From an uncultured Eubacterium sp. (GTDB lineage Bacteria; Bacillota; Clostridia; Lachnospirales; Lachnospiraceae), in contig CANPET010000011.1 of assembly GCA_947573465.1 (NCBI GenBank), positions 1 through 18,510 of the forward strand: a stretch of DNA of 18,510 nucleotides, written 5' to 3'. Made by a program: the position numbers and the translations under genes. Numbering within the stretch: position 1 is the stretch's first letter; the number at the start of each line of letters is the position of its first letter. This document shows, piece after piece, positions 7,929 to 14,794 of this stretch. Under the pieces are notes generated by a model, which was not told the origin of the DNA, ran no database searches, and saw only the letters and a list, made by a program, of their open reading frames with translations.

Positions 7929-9073
7929 CAAATACGATAATTAATGTAGGTGTAAATGATTATGACACTACACTGTTTGAGAGTCAGTATATGCTTGAGG
8001 CAGGAATGGCATACAATTCTTATGTTATTCTTGATGATAAAGTGGCAGTTATGGACACAGTGGATAGTGCAGTGACAGAGGCGTGGTTGAAGAATTTGGA
8101 TGAAGCTTTGGATGGCAGAACAGTTGATTATGTGGTAGTTCAGCATATGGAACCGGATCATTCAGGAAGTCTTCTTCAGTTAGTTGAAAAATATCCGGAA
8201 ATGAAAATTGTAGGAAATGCAAAGACATTTCCGATGATGAGTCAGTTTTTTGATGTTGATATAGAAGATAAAAAGATAGTTGTGGCAGAAGGCGATACAT
8301 TAGAGCTGGGAAGCCATACTTTTACGTTCGTGATGGCACCGATGGTTCATTGGCCGGAGGTTATGGTTACATATGAAAGCACTGAAAAGGTGTTGTTTAG
8401 TGCAGATGCGTTTGGAAAATTTGGAACAAGAGATGCAGACGAGGATTGGGCATGTGAAGCCAGAAGATATTATTTTAATATTGTGGGAAAGTATGGTGTG
8501 CAGGTGCAGATGTTGCTAAAGAAAGCAGCAGCTTTGGATATTCAGACAATTTGTCCGTTGCACGGACCAGTGCTTACAGAAAATCTGGAATACTACATTG
8601 ATAAATATAATACATGGAGCAGTTACGAGCCGGAAGATAAGGGCATTTTTATTGCACATGCTTCTATCCATGGAAATACTGCAAAGGCAGCAGAAAAGTT
8701 AAAAGAGATTTTAGAAGAAGCAGGTGCAGAAAAGGTTGCGATTGCAGATTTGTGTCGTGAGGATATGCACGAGTCTGTGGAAGATGCATTCCGCTATGAC
8801 AGACTGGTACTGGCAGCATCTTCTTATGATGCAGGGGTATTTCCACCAATGGAGAAATTCCTTCATCATTTAAAGGTAAAGAATTATCAGAAGAGAACCG
8901 TAGCAATTATGGAAAATGGTTCATGGGCTCCGACAGCAGCCAGAGTAATGAAAGCAGAGCTTGAAGGTATGAAAAACATTGAAATCGTGGAGCCGGTTAT
9001 TACAATTAAATCGACCATGAAACAGGATAATGTAGAGCAGATGAAGGAACTGGCAAAAAATTTAGTTAAATAA
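7916..9073 (+). CDS. fprA: FprA-type flavodiiron protein (O2/NO reductase)
   Basis: This 385-residue cytoplasmic A-type flavoprotein reduces oxygen to water and/or nitric oxide to nitrous oxide, protecting anaerobes. The N-terminal metallo-beta-lactamase-like domain (about 1-245) has all diiron ligands: H77, E79, D81 and H82 in HMEPDH, H145 in MVHWPE, D164 in SADAFG and H216 in CPLHGP. The C-terminal flavodoxin domain (about 243-385) opens with IFIAHASIHGNTAKAAE for FMN phosphate binding. No rubredoxin or reductase domain is fused, so electrons must come from a separate partner. The start is the ATG at 7916 with AAAAGGAG at 7903-7910; the longer frame to 7823 is an extension through transposase-relic sequence with a non-homologous Arg/Lys-rich leader. 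Length and motifs are normal for the family. Confidence 0.95.
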   Translation: MEKVTNTIINVGVNDYDTTLFESQYMLEAGMAYNSYVILDDKVAVMDTVDSAVTEAWLKNLDEALDGRTVDYVVVQHMEPDHSGSLLQLVEKYPEMKIVGNAKTFPMMSQFFDVDIEDKKIVVAEGDTLELGSHTFTFVMAPMVHWPEVMVTYESTEKVLFSADAFGKFGTRDADEDWACEARRYYFNIVGKYGVQVQMLLKKAAALDIQTICPLHGPVLTENLEYYIDKYNTWSSYEPEDKGIFIAHASIHGNTAKAAEKLKEILEEAGAEKVAIADLCREDMHESVEDAFRYDRLVLAASSYDAGVFPPMEKFLHHLKVKNYQKRTVAIMENGSWAPTAARVMKAELEGMKNIEIVEPVITIKSTMKQDNVEQMKELAKNLVK

Positions 9074-9156
9074 ATTAATAAGAAACTTAATATAATTAAG
9101 AATAAAGGAAAGGTACTTGCTTTTTAAAAGTACAAGTGCTACACTTTTTGAAGAAC

Positions 9157-9198
9157 AAGGACGTTCGACAATTATTTGTCGTACGTTCTTATTTTTTT
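9157..9198 (+). terminator. Intrinsic terminator between fprA and the P-II gene
   Basis: Arms 9157-9171 and 9176-9190 form a 15-bp stem (one T/T mismatch, one G-U) with a TTAT loop, followed by a seven-T run at 9192-9198. It is a strong rho-independent terminator for fprA. It ends only 12 bases before the P-II Shine-Dalgarno, leaving no room for a promoter in between, so P-II transcripts must pass through it. Confidence 0.85.
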
Positions 9199-9223
9199 CG
9201 GAAAAGTAAATGGAGGTATTATA

Positions 9224-9580
9224 ATGATTATTAAAGTAGAGGCAATCGTAAGGGAGGAAAAATGTGAAGCAGTTATGCAGGCACTGGAAGATCTTCAGGT
9301 AAATGGATTAACTGTTTCAAGAGTAGAGGGATATGGTGCACAGAGAGGTAGTGACAATTGGACAAAAGGTATGAAATTAGAAGAGAGAATGAAACAGAAG
9401 GTGAAAATTGAAGTTGTTGTTTCCTCAGAAGATTGGGCAGACCTGACAGAAAAAGCAATCAGAAAAGCAGCATACACAGGAGATTATGGTGATGGAAAAA
9501 TCTTTACTTACGAAGTGCGCAGTGCACAGAAGATAAGAACCGGTGAAACAGGGTATGATGCAATACAGCGTCAGGAATAA
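9224..9580 (+). CDS. P-II family nitrogen regulatory protein lacking the T-loop tyrosine
   Basis: The 118-residue product is a trimeric P-II (GlnB/GlnK-like) sensor expected to bind ATP/ADP and 2-oxoglutarate and to control partner proteins. Family marks: MIIKVEAIVREEK at the start, GYGAQRG (36-42), TGDYGDGKIF B-loop (85-94) and RTGE C-loop (105-108). The T-loop has standard length, but the position equal to E. coli GlnB Tyr51 is Leu52 and the loop (MKLEERMKQK) is charged, so uridylylation at that site is not possible. No ammonium transporter or glutamine synthetase gene is adjacent. The ATG at 9224 follows GGAGGT at 9212-9217; a longer frame from 9176 starts inside the terminator hairpin and is rejected. 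Confidence 0.92.
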   Translation: MIIKVEAIVREEKCEAVMQALEDLQVNGLTVSRVEGYGAQRGSDNWTKGMKLEERMKQKVKIEVVVSSEDWADLTEKAIRKAAYTGDYGDGKIFTYEVRSAQKIRTGETGYDAIQRQE

Positions 9581-9601
9581 AGAGTGTAAGCCGATATTAT
9601 G

Positions 9602-9630
9602 TTGACAACGTCAGATGGCAGTGTTAAAGT
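9602..9630 (+). promoter_or_regulatory. Candidate promoter for the DUF2007-like gene
   Basis: TTGACA (9602-9607) and TAAAGT (9625-9630) are 17 bases apart. The -35 is perfect and the -10 matches four of six. It would give a leader of about 55 nt to the start at 9692. Co-transcription with the P-II gene is also possible, since no terminator was seen between them. Confidence 0.35.
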
Positions 9631-9691
9631 AAGTGCGAGTAGTAGAAAAGTTTTATATACAATAGTTTAAATTAAAAGACAGGTGGGAAAT

Positions 9692-10003
9692 TTGAAACAA
9701 ATATATGCTACAAGTGACGAAATAGATTTACAAATGCTGATTGGTCTGTTGGAAAGTAAGGAAATTAACACTCAAATCATTGCAGATGGTGCAGGAGATT
9801 ATTTTCGCATGATAGGATGTGACAGTGCAATTACAAAAAGAGTGCTGGTAAGTGAAAATGACTTTGATAAGGCAGTTTTGCTGATGAAAGAAAACGGTTT
9901 TTGTTCAAACGATGTGCCGGAAAGAGACAGTAAAGAAATAAATATTGCGAGAATCGTTTTAGTTATCATGGCGATTTTGCTTATTGTACTATTTTTTCTA
10001 TAG
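9692..10003 (+). CDS. Small DUF2007-like protein with a C-terminal membrane anchor
   Basis: A product of about 103 residues. Residues 1-70 (KQIYATSDEIDLQMLIGLLE ... VLVSENDFDKAVLLMKENGF) match the pattern of DUF2007 proteins, small ferredoxin-like domains annotated only as putative signal transducers. The C-terminus (INIARIVLVIMAILLIVLFFL) is one hydrophobic helix ending at the stop, so it is likely tail-anchored with the domain in the cytoplasm. I chose the TTG at 9692 because AGGTGG (9681-9686) sits five bases before it; a GTG at 9683 overlaps that site and is less likely. No partner is evident, and the role is unknown. Confidence 0.7.
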   Translation: MKQIYATSDEIDLQMLIGLLESKEINTQIIADGAGDYFRMIGCDSAITKRVLVSENDFDKAVLLMKENGFCSNDVPERDSKEINIARIVLVIMAILLIVLFFL

Positions 10004-10076
10004 AAATTAGAAAAATTTGCTTTTAAATTTAGTTAAATATTCAGAGCAAAAAGAAAAGAACCAGTTTAAACAGGAT

Positions 10077-10108
10077 AAAAGACATTTCATATGAGATGTC
10101 TTTTATTT
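10077..10108 (+). terminator. Intrinsic terminator after the DUF2007-like gene
   Basis: AAAAGACAT (10077-10085) pairs with ATGTCTTTT (10096-10104); a T-G pair and two more pairs extend it to a 12-bp stem with an ATAT loop. The 3' arm runs into TTTTATTTTG. The A-run/T-run symmetry would allow termination from either side. Confidence 0.8.
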
Positions 10109-10141
10109 TGTTATAAGAATCTTTTGTTATAGTAATTTTAT

Positions 10142-10170
10142 TTGCACAAAAATCAGTATAATGATATAAT
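10142..10170 (+). promoter_or_regulatory. Promoter of the degV pair, extended -10
   Basis: TTGCAC (10142-10147), a 17-base spacer and a perfect TATAAT (10165-10170), with TG one base upstream of the -10 (extended -10). It lies between the terminator at 10077-10108 and the first DegV start, giving a leader of about 20-35 nt. Confidence 0.65.
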
Positions 10171-10195
10171 AAGAAAAATTTTTGGGGAGTATTTA

Positions 10196-11098
10196 ATGAA
10201 AGGAAAAAGTATGGGAGAATATGTAATAAGCTGTTGTTCAACAGCCGATTTAACAGCAGAACATTTTAAAGAGAGAAATATAGAATACTTATGTTTTCAC
10301 TATGAATTAGATGGAAAACAATATATAGATGATTTGGGTAAGACCATGTCAATGAGTGATTTTTATCAGGCAATGGTAGACGGAGCAGAGACACGGACAT
10401 CACAGGTCAATGCAGAAGAATATGAAGCACATTTTAGAAAATATCTGGAACAAGGAAAAGACGTTATTCATATAACACTATCATCCGGGATTTCAGGCAC
10501 AATTAATTCGGCATTGGTTGCAAAGGCAAATTTGGAAGAGGAGTTTCCGGAAAGAAAGTTGTATGTAGTGGATTCACTTGCTGCTTCTTCAGGTTTTGGT
10601 TTGCTGGCAGATAAAATGGCAGACCTGAGAGATCAGGGAATGTCTATTGATGATTTGTTTGATTGGGTTGAAACGAATAAAAGAAAACTAAATCATTGGT
10701 TTTTCTCTACAGATTTGACATTTTATATTAAAGGTGGCAGAGTTTCTAAGACAGCAGGTGTTGTTGGAGGAATTTTAGGTATATGTCCATTATTAAATGT
10801 AGATAATGAGGGTAAACTAATACCAAGAATGAAAGTGAAAGGGAAGAAAAAAGTCTTTCATGCGATGGTTTCAAAAATGGAAGAACTGGCTGACAATGGA
10901 CTTGATTATGCAGATAAAGTATATATGAGCCATTCAGCCTGCATAGAGGATGCACAAAAGGTTGCCTCTATGATAGAAGAAAAGTTCCCCAATACAAAAG
11001 GAAAAATAGAGATTAATGATATTGGGACAACAATAGGAAGCCATACAGGTCCCGGAACAGTAGCACTATTTTTCTGGGGGAAAGAAAGAATAGACTAA
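10196..11098 (+). CDS. DegV family protein (FakB-like fatty-acid-binding protein), copy 1
   Basis: About 300 residues. DegV/FakB proteins bind a long-chain fatty acid and present it to the FakA kinase for phosphorylation. Visible marks: STADL near residues 15-19, TRTSQVNAEEY, ITLSSGISGTINSA, KGGRVSKTAG and the C-terminal GTTIGSHTGPGTVALFF. Unusually the first motif reads CCSTADL where most members, including the next gene, have a TDS start, so an Asp is replaced by Cys. Two starts are possible: ATG 10196 with GGGGAG at 10184-10189, or ATG 10211 with AAAGGA at 10199-10204; the latter gives an N-terminus closer to the family norm. It is followed 43 bases later by a second DegV gene, with no terminator between. 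No FakA kinase gene is in the window, so the fatty-acid role is by family only. Confidence 0.85.
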   Translation: MKGKSMGEYVISCCSTADLTAEHFKERNIEYLCFHYELDGKQYIDDLGKTMSMSDFYQAMVDGAETRTSQVNAEEYEAHFRKYLEQGKDVIHITLSSGISGTINSALVAKANLEEEFPERKLYVVDSLAASSGFGLLADKMADLRDQGMSIDDLFDWVETNKRKLNHWFFSTDLTFYIKGGRVSKTAGVVGGILGICPLLNVDNEGKLIPRMKVKGKKKVFHAMVSKMEELADNGLDYADKVYMSHSACIEDAQKVASMIEEKFPNTKGKIEINDIGTTIGSHTGPGTVALFFWGKERID

Positions 11099-11141
11099 TT
11101 GTATTGAAGAATGAAGAACAATAAAGAGATTGGAGAGTGTT

Positions 11142-12017
11142 ATGAAAGTAGCAGTAATGACAGACAGTAATGCAGGAATAAAGGCTGACGAGGCAGAAAA
11201 GTTAGGAATTTATCTGACTTTTACACCAATTATTATTGATGGAGAAGTGTTTTATCAGGAGACCAATTTAACACAGGACGAGTTTTATACACAGTTAGCA
11301 GGAGATAAAGATATCACAACATCAATGCCGTCACCGGGAGATGTGATGGATATGTGGGATAAACTTTTAGAAGAAGGATATGATGAAGTGGTTTACATTC
11401 CATTATCCAGTGGGTTGAGTAATTCCTGTCATGCTGCGATACAGTTAGCAGAGGATTACGATGGAAAGGTTCAGGTGGTGGATGACCACCGTATTTCTGT
11501 AACAATGCGCCAATCTGTTTTGGATGCGAAATGGATGGCAGACAATGGAAAGTCTGCCAAGGAGATAAAAGAGGCATTAGAGGCAAACGCCTACAATTCA
11601 GTAATTTTCTTAACCGTAGATGATTTGAAATATTTAAAAAAAGGTGGAAGAGTTACACCTGCGGCAGCGGCACTTGGTGCAGTACTAAATATTAAACCGG
11701 TACTGACTACAGTAGGTGGAAAATTTGATGCTTTGGAAAAAGTACGTGGTATGAAAAAAGGTATTGCAAAAATGTTGGATTATTCCGAAGACTTTGTCAA
11801 TAAAATGTTAGAGGAACATGATATTGAGAAGATTCGTATCGGCGCAGCAGGTTCTTTCCGTAAACAGGAGGATGCCGACGCATGGTATCAGCAGGTAAAA
11901 GAACGATTCAGCAATGTAGCAGATATTTATTATGATCCGTTATCATTTGTAGTGGGGACACATACCGGACCGGAAGCAGCAGGTATGGGAGTCAGTGTTA
12001 TATTAAGAGATAAATAA
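11142..12017 (+). CDS. DegV family protein (FakB-like fatty-acid-binding protein), copy 2
   Basis: The 291-residue product starts MKVAVMTDSNAGI and carries the family motifs TSMPSPGDVMDMWDKLL, YIPLSSGLSNSCHAA, VVDDHRISVTM, LKKGGRVTPAAAALG, the KPVL strand and VGTHTGPEAAGMGV. It is clearly paralogous to the gene just upstream but diverged, as expected for FakB proteins of different fatty-acid preference. The start is ATG 11142 with GGAGAG at 11132-11137; an upstream TTG at 11130 overlaps that site and is rejected. The gene ends in a strong bidirectional terminator. The product is cytoplasmic with no signal or TM segment. Specificity cannot be read from sequence. Confidence 0.9.
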   Translation: MKVAVMTDSNAGIKADEAEKLGIYLTFTPIIIDGEVFYQETNLTQDEFYTQLAGDKDITTSMPSPGDVMDMWDKLLEEGYDEVVYIPLSSGLSNSCHAAIQLAEDYDGKVQVVDDHRISVTMRQSVLDAKWMADNGKSAKEIKEALEANAYNSVIFLTVDDLKYLKKGGRVTPAAAALGAVLNIKPVLTTVGGKFDALEKVRGMKKGIAKMLDYSEDFVNKMLEEHDIEKIRIGAAGSFRKQEDADAWYQQVKERFSNVADIYYDPLSFVVGTHTGPEAAGMGVSVILRDK

Positions 12018-12022
12018 TATAT

Positions 12023-12065
12023 AAAATAAAAGTGTGGTACAGATTTTGTAACACACTTTTATTTT
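12023..12065. terminator. Bidirectional terminator between convergent transcription units
   Basis: AAAATAAAAGTGTG (12023-12036) is perfectly complementary to 12052-12065 over 14 bp, and three further inner pairs follow a G/A mismatch. A-run and T-run flanks work on both strands, so this one hairpin can end both the degV pair (plus) and the MBL-FN3 gene (minus). Confidence 0.85.
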
Positions 12066-12076
12066 GCTAATGCAAC

Positions 12077-12105
12077 CACTCGCGCGCGAAGTGTCGCAAG
12101 CGACA
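12077..12105. repeat. CG-rich palindromic element
   Basis: Two adjacent palindromes lie in an otherwise A/T-rich gap: TCGCGCGCGA (12080-12089, perfect, framed by CACT and AGTG) and TGTCGC-AA-GCGACA (12092-12105). It sits past the MBL gene's stop on the minus strand, before the shared terminator. No T-run follows either hairpin, so it is not an obvious terminator; it may be an extragenic repeat or a protein site. Confidence 0.5.
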
Positions 12106-12124
12106 ATTTGTTATAGGGAAAGAA

Positions 12125-13786
12125 TTACTTTTCTTTGAAATAAAATTTTAAAGATTTGCTCCATTTTCCTTCACCATACCGATTGTATCCCTTCACACGG
12201 ATATAGTAAGGTTTTCTGCTATTTAATTTCTTTAATTTCAATTTGTTTTTTGTTGTTTTTTTCACAACTAATTCTGTCACATTCTTTTTAAAAGATTTGT
12301 CTTTGGAATATTGGATTTTATACCCGGCATTATATTTTTTTGACTGTTTTGTCCATGCAATAACAATTTTTTTCTTTTGGCTGTCAAAGTCTTTGATTGC
12401 CTGCTTTGCAGGAATTGGAGGCTTGTTTGTTTTTATTGCTAATGTTTTACTCCATTTTCCATTGCCAATATTGCTTTTGTAAGCACGGACAGAAATATAA
12501 TATTTCTTGTTAAAAGACAGATTAGAAAGCTTTACACTAGTTGTTTTAGGCGTCTTATACGTAATATATTGAACATTTTTCTTGAAGTTCTTGTCTGTAG
12601 AATATCGAAGCTGGTAACCTGTAGCGCTGCTCTGGGAACTCCAGTCTAATTTGATATTGTTTATCGCACCGGCTTTTCCTTTGATAGTTTCCTTTGCAGG
12701 AAGTATCATAAACGTAGTGCTGCAGGTGCTGATATATTTAACTTCAGTACCAGTAAGTTTTACTTTTCCGAATCCAGTGTTCTTATTAGAAGAATACTTT
12801 ATTTTATACTGGGAAGCAGGAACAACCTGACCATCTACAATAAGCGAAACACCAGGAGTCTTTGCCTTTTTCGAAGCATAAAATACATTATTAGAAAGCG
12901 CGATGGTTCCTCTTTTTATTGATATAAATTTTTTGTTTTCTTTGTTTGGCGTAGTAATCGTTCCGTTTTTAAAATTAATTACTACATCCTTGTCCGTGGT
13001 CCGATACACTTTAATAAACCGTCGCGCCAGCTTCATTAAAACAGAATCTCTTGGTAGTGAAGCAGTGGGTTCTCTTGAGGAAGAAATAACAGCGTACTGT
13101 GGCTTTACAGCATCTAAAAAAGCAGCACTGGAAGATGAACCGGCACCATGATGTCCGACTTTTAATACATCGGCTTCAAAATTATAGCCTTTAGCCATCA
13201 ACTGTTTTTCTATATTGGAAGGTAAATCCCCTGTAAGTAAGAGTGATTTACCACCGCATGTGACACGCAAAACAATACTACATTCGTTATATGTTGCTCC
13301 CTGTGAACCGTCATAGAGAACAGTTACAGTGGCGTCTCCCAATTCCCATGATTCGCCCTCAACAGGATTGCGATAAGGGCAACCTTTTTCTTTAACACTC
13401 TCAATAAATTTTGAGTAGGTTGTGTTGGCTTTTGTACATGGCGAATAGATAACTTGTCCAACCTCATAATTTTCAAATATTTTTTGAAAATTTCCTACAT
13501 GATCACCATCAGGATGCGTCGCAACAACATAGTCGATCTTATTTTCCGGAATGTTTAATTTTTTCAAATAATTCATTACCATCGCTTCACTTTTTGGAGG
13601 ACCGGAATCAACAATCATATAATGTTCTCCACTGCTGACAATGAGTGCGTCTCCGGAACCGACATATATGGAATGAAAGGTCATTTCGTTATCTTCTGCA
13701 TTTGCCTGTATAAAAAAAGCAGAAATAGTTACAACAAATAGCAAAGATAATGTAATTATTAAATTTTTTATAGATGTTTTTCGCAT
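12125..13786 (-). CDS. Secreted ComEC-like metallo-beta-lactamase-fold protein with two FN3 domains
   Basis: The 553-residue product has an N-terminal signal (MRKTSIKN, hydrophobic core, cut near QANA at 30) and an MBL domain (about 33-275) of the type found at the C-terminus of the DNA-uptake channel ComEC: VGSGDALIV, THPDGDH (H91, D93, D95, H96), the NECSIVL segment (168-174), LLTGD (D187) and VGHHGAGSSSS (H212, H213). Metal-site motifs look complete. Residues 285-365 resemble a surface Ig-like repeat; 370-455 and 460-550 are FN3 domains, each ending (G/E)GKWSKSL or similar. No anchor motif is seen. It probably hydrolyses a phosphodiester or related bond outside the cell; the substrate is unknown. 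The ATG at 13786 lies seven bases after the stop of the upstream membrane protein gene, implying coupling. A longer frame to 13819 uses TTG and overlaps that gene. Confidence 0.85.
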   Translation of the reverse strand: MRKTSIKNLIITLSLLFVVTISAFFIQANAEDNEMTFHSIYVGSGDALIVSSGEHYMIVDSGPPKSEAMVMNYLKKLNIPENKIDYVVATHPDGDHVGNFQKIFENYEVGQVIYSPCTKANTTYSKFIESVKEKGCPYRNPVEGESWELGDATVTVLYDGSQGATYNECSIVLRVTCGGKSLLLTGDLPSNIEKQLMAKGYNFEADVLKVGHHGAGSSSSAAFLDAVKPQYAVISSSREPTASLPRDSVLMKLARRFIKVYRTTDKDVVINFKNGTITTPNKENKKFISIKRGTIALSNNVFYASKKAKTPGVSLIVDGQVVPASQYKIKYSSNKNTGFGKVKLTGTEVKYISTCSTTFMILPAKETIKGKAGAINNIKLDWSSQSSATGYQLRYSTDKNFKKNVQYITYKTPKTTSVKLSNLSFNKKYYISVRAYKSNIGNGKWSKTLAIKTNKPPIPAKQAIKDFDSQKKKIVIAWTKQSKKYNAGYKIQYSKDKSFKKNVTELVVKKTTKNKLKLKKLNSRKPYYIRVKGYNRYGEGKWSKSLKFYFKEK

Positions 13787-13793
13787 ATAATCT

Positions 13794-14603
13794 CTACTTT
13801 CTTCTGGAGGCGGATTCAATATATGAACGTTCCAGATATATATAAACTCTTTTTAAAATCAGCCAGAACATAATAATATCAAAAACCAAAATTCCTTCAA
13901 TAACATAACCAAGGGATTTCAGTGCTCCAAAGTCTGAACCTATCCAAAAAATAAATGTCAGTAAGATTTGGAGAACAACAGAAATAAACCAGGCAGTTTT
14001 GCCCCATTTTCTTTCGTCTCTACAGCATACATCAGCACACATTGAGAATAATCCTTTGGAGAAAAAGAAAGTTGTCAGTATAATACTTCCTAAATATGCA
14101 ATTCCAAGAACCATAGAAATATTACACAAGAATAATCCGTTAAAAAAGAACGGAAGTGACGTTAGTATTATATGCAGAATCAATCCACAAAATGCACTAA
14201 ATATACCAAAAGAAAAAACTTTATTTACCTTTTTAAAACCAATACAAGCCACAATAATTAATAAGAAACCAATGAGGTCATTAAAAATATCAATATGAAT
14301 ATTGTCAAAAAAAACTTCGTCAATAACTTTAGTCTGCGTCAGCCCGGAAGTTTTTTTTGTAGCGGAAGGAATGTTCTGGTTTTCTGTATCATCAGCAGAA
14401 CTAGAAGTATCGATAAATTTATAACTACATTTAGCACCATAATTTGATGCAATATTGTAATATTGAAATTCTCCAATCACACTGTCAGAATTGTCATATG
14501 GATGTGGATAGTTTAAATCTGTTTTTATATCTATATCCAACGCAATGAAAATAAAACCTACTGCTAAAAAAACAAAAAATAATTTAAACTTTAAATTTGA
14601 CAT
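13794..14603 (-). CDS. Six-TM membrane protein of unknown function
   Basis: The 269-residue product is strongly hydrophobic, with predicted membrane segments at about 7-23, 105-123, 129-150, 158-181, 203-221 and 231-251. Between the first and second lies a polar loop of about 80 residues rich in Ser, Thr, Asp and Asn, probably outside the cell. The C-terminus ends in a basic cytoplasmic tail (ASRRK). A cluster CADVCCRDE at 189-197 has three Cys. I recognise no family. The ATG at 14603 is preceded on the minus strand by GGAGG; an ATG at 14615 lies immediately before that site and is less likely. The gene is translationally close to the secreted MBL-FN3 gene (7-base gap), so the two likely act together. 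Confidence 0.8.
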   Translation of the reverse strand: MSNLKFKLFFVFLAVGFIFIALDIDIKTDLNYPHPYDNSDSVIGEFQYYNIASNYGAKCSYKFIDTSSSADDTENQNIPSATKKTSGLTQTKVIDEVFFDNIHIDIFNDLIGFLLIIVACIGFKKVNKVFSFGIFSAFCGLILHIILTSLPFFFNGLFLCNISMVLGIAYLGSIILTTFFFSKGLFSMCADVCCRDERKWGKTAWFISVVLQILLTFIFWIGSDFGALKSLGYVIEGILVFDIIMFWLILKRVYIYLERSYIESASRRK

Positions 14604-14734
14604 ATTTTCCTCCATTCTCTTATTTTTATTGTTGCTAACCGGACAAAATAATCAATCTTTCTTCATATTATTATAAAAAATCATGTAAATATCATTATAT
14701 ATTAAAAATAGAAAGAAATGCAATATTATTTCGA

Positions 14735-14762
14735 TTGTAAAAAAAGGAGAATGTAGTATAAT
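14735..14762 (+). promoter_or_regulatory. Promoter of the L,D-transpeptidase operon
   Basis: TTGTAA (14735-14740) and a perfect TATAAT (14757-14762) with a 16-base spacer. Start near 14769 gives a leader of about 25 nt containing the AGGAGG site. The 14604-14734 stretch is extremely A/T-rich and must also hold the divergent minus-strand promoter, for which several TATAAT-like boxes but no clear -35 were seen. Confidence 0.6.
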
Positions 14763-14794
14763 GAAGGAGATTTTATTGAGCAGGAGGCGGTTAT

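Noticed and set aside
9112..9200. ANTAR-binding dual hairpin before the P-II gene
   Set aside because: Two hairpins are possible, but neither shows the expected hexaloop with A at position 1 and G at position 4.
9176..9223. N-terminal extension of the P-II protein from 9176
   Set aside because: It would start inside the terminator hairpin and add residues not found in the family; 9224 has a good site.
14616..14734. Small gene or RNA in the divergent intergenic gap
   Set aside because: The stretch is extremely A/T-rich with many stops and no stable hairpin; it is best explained as divergent promoter sequence.
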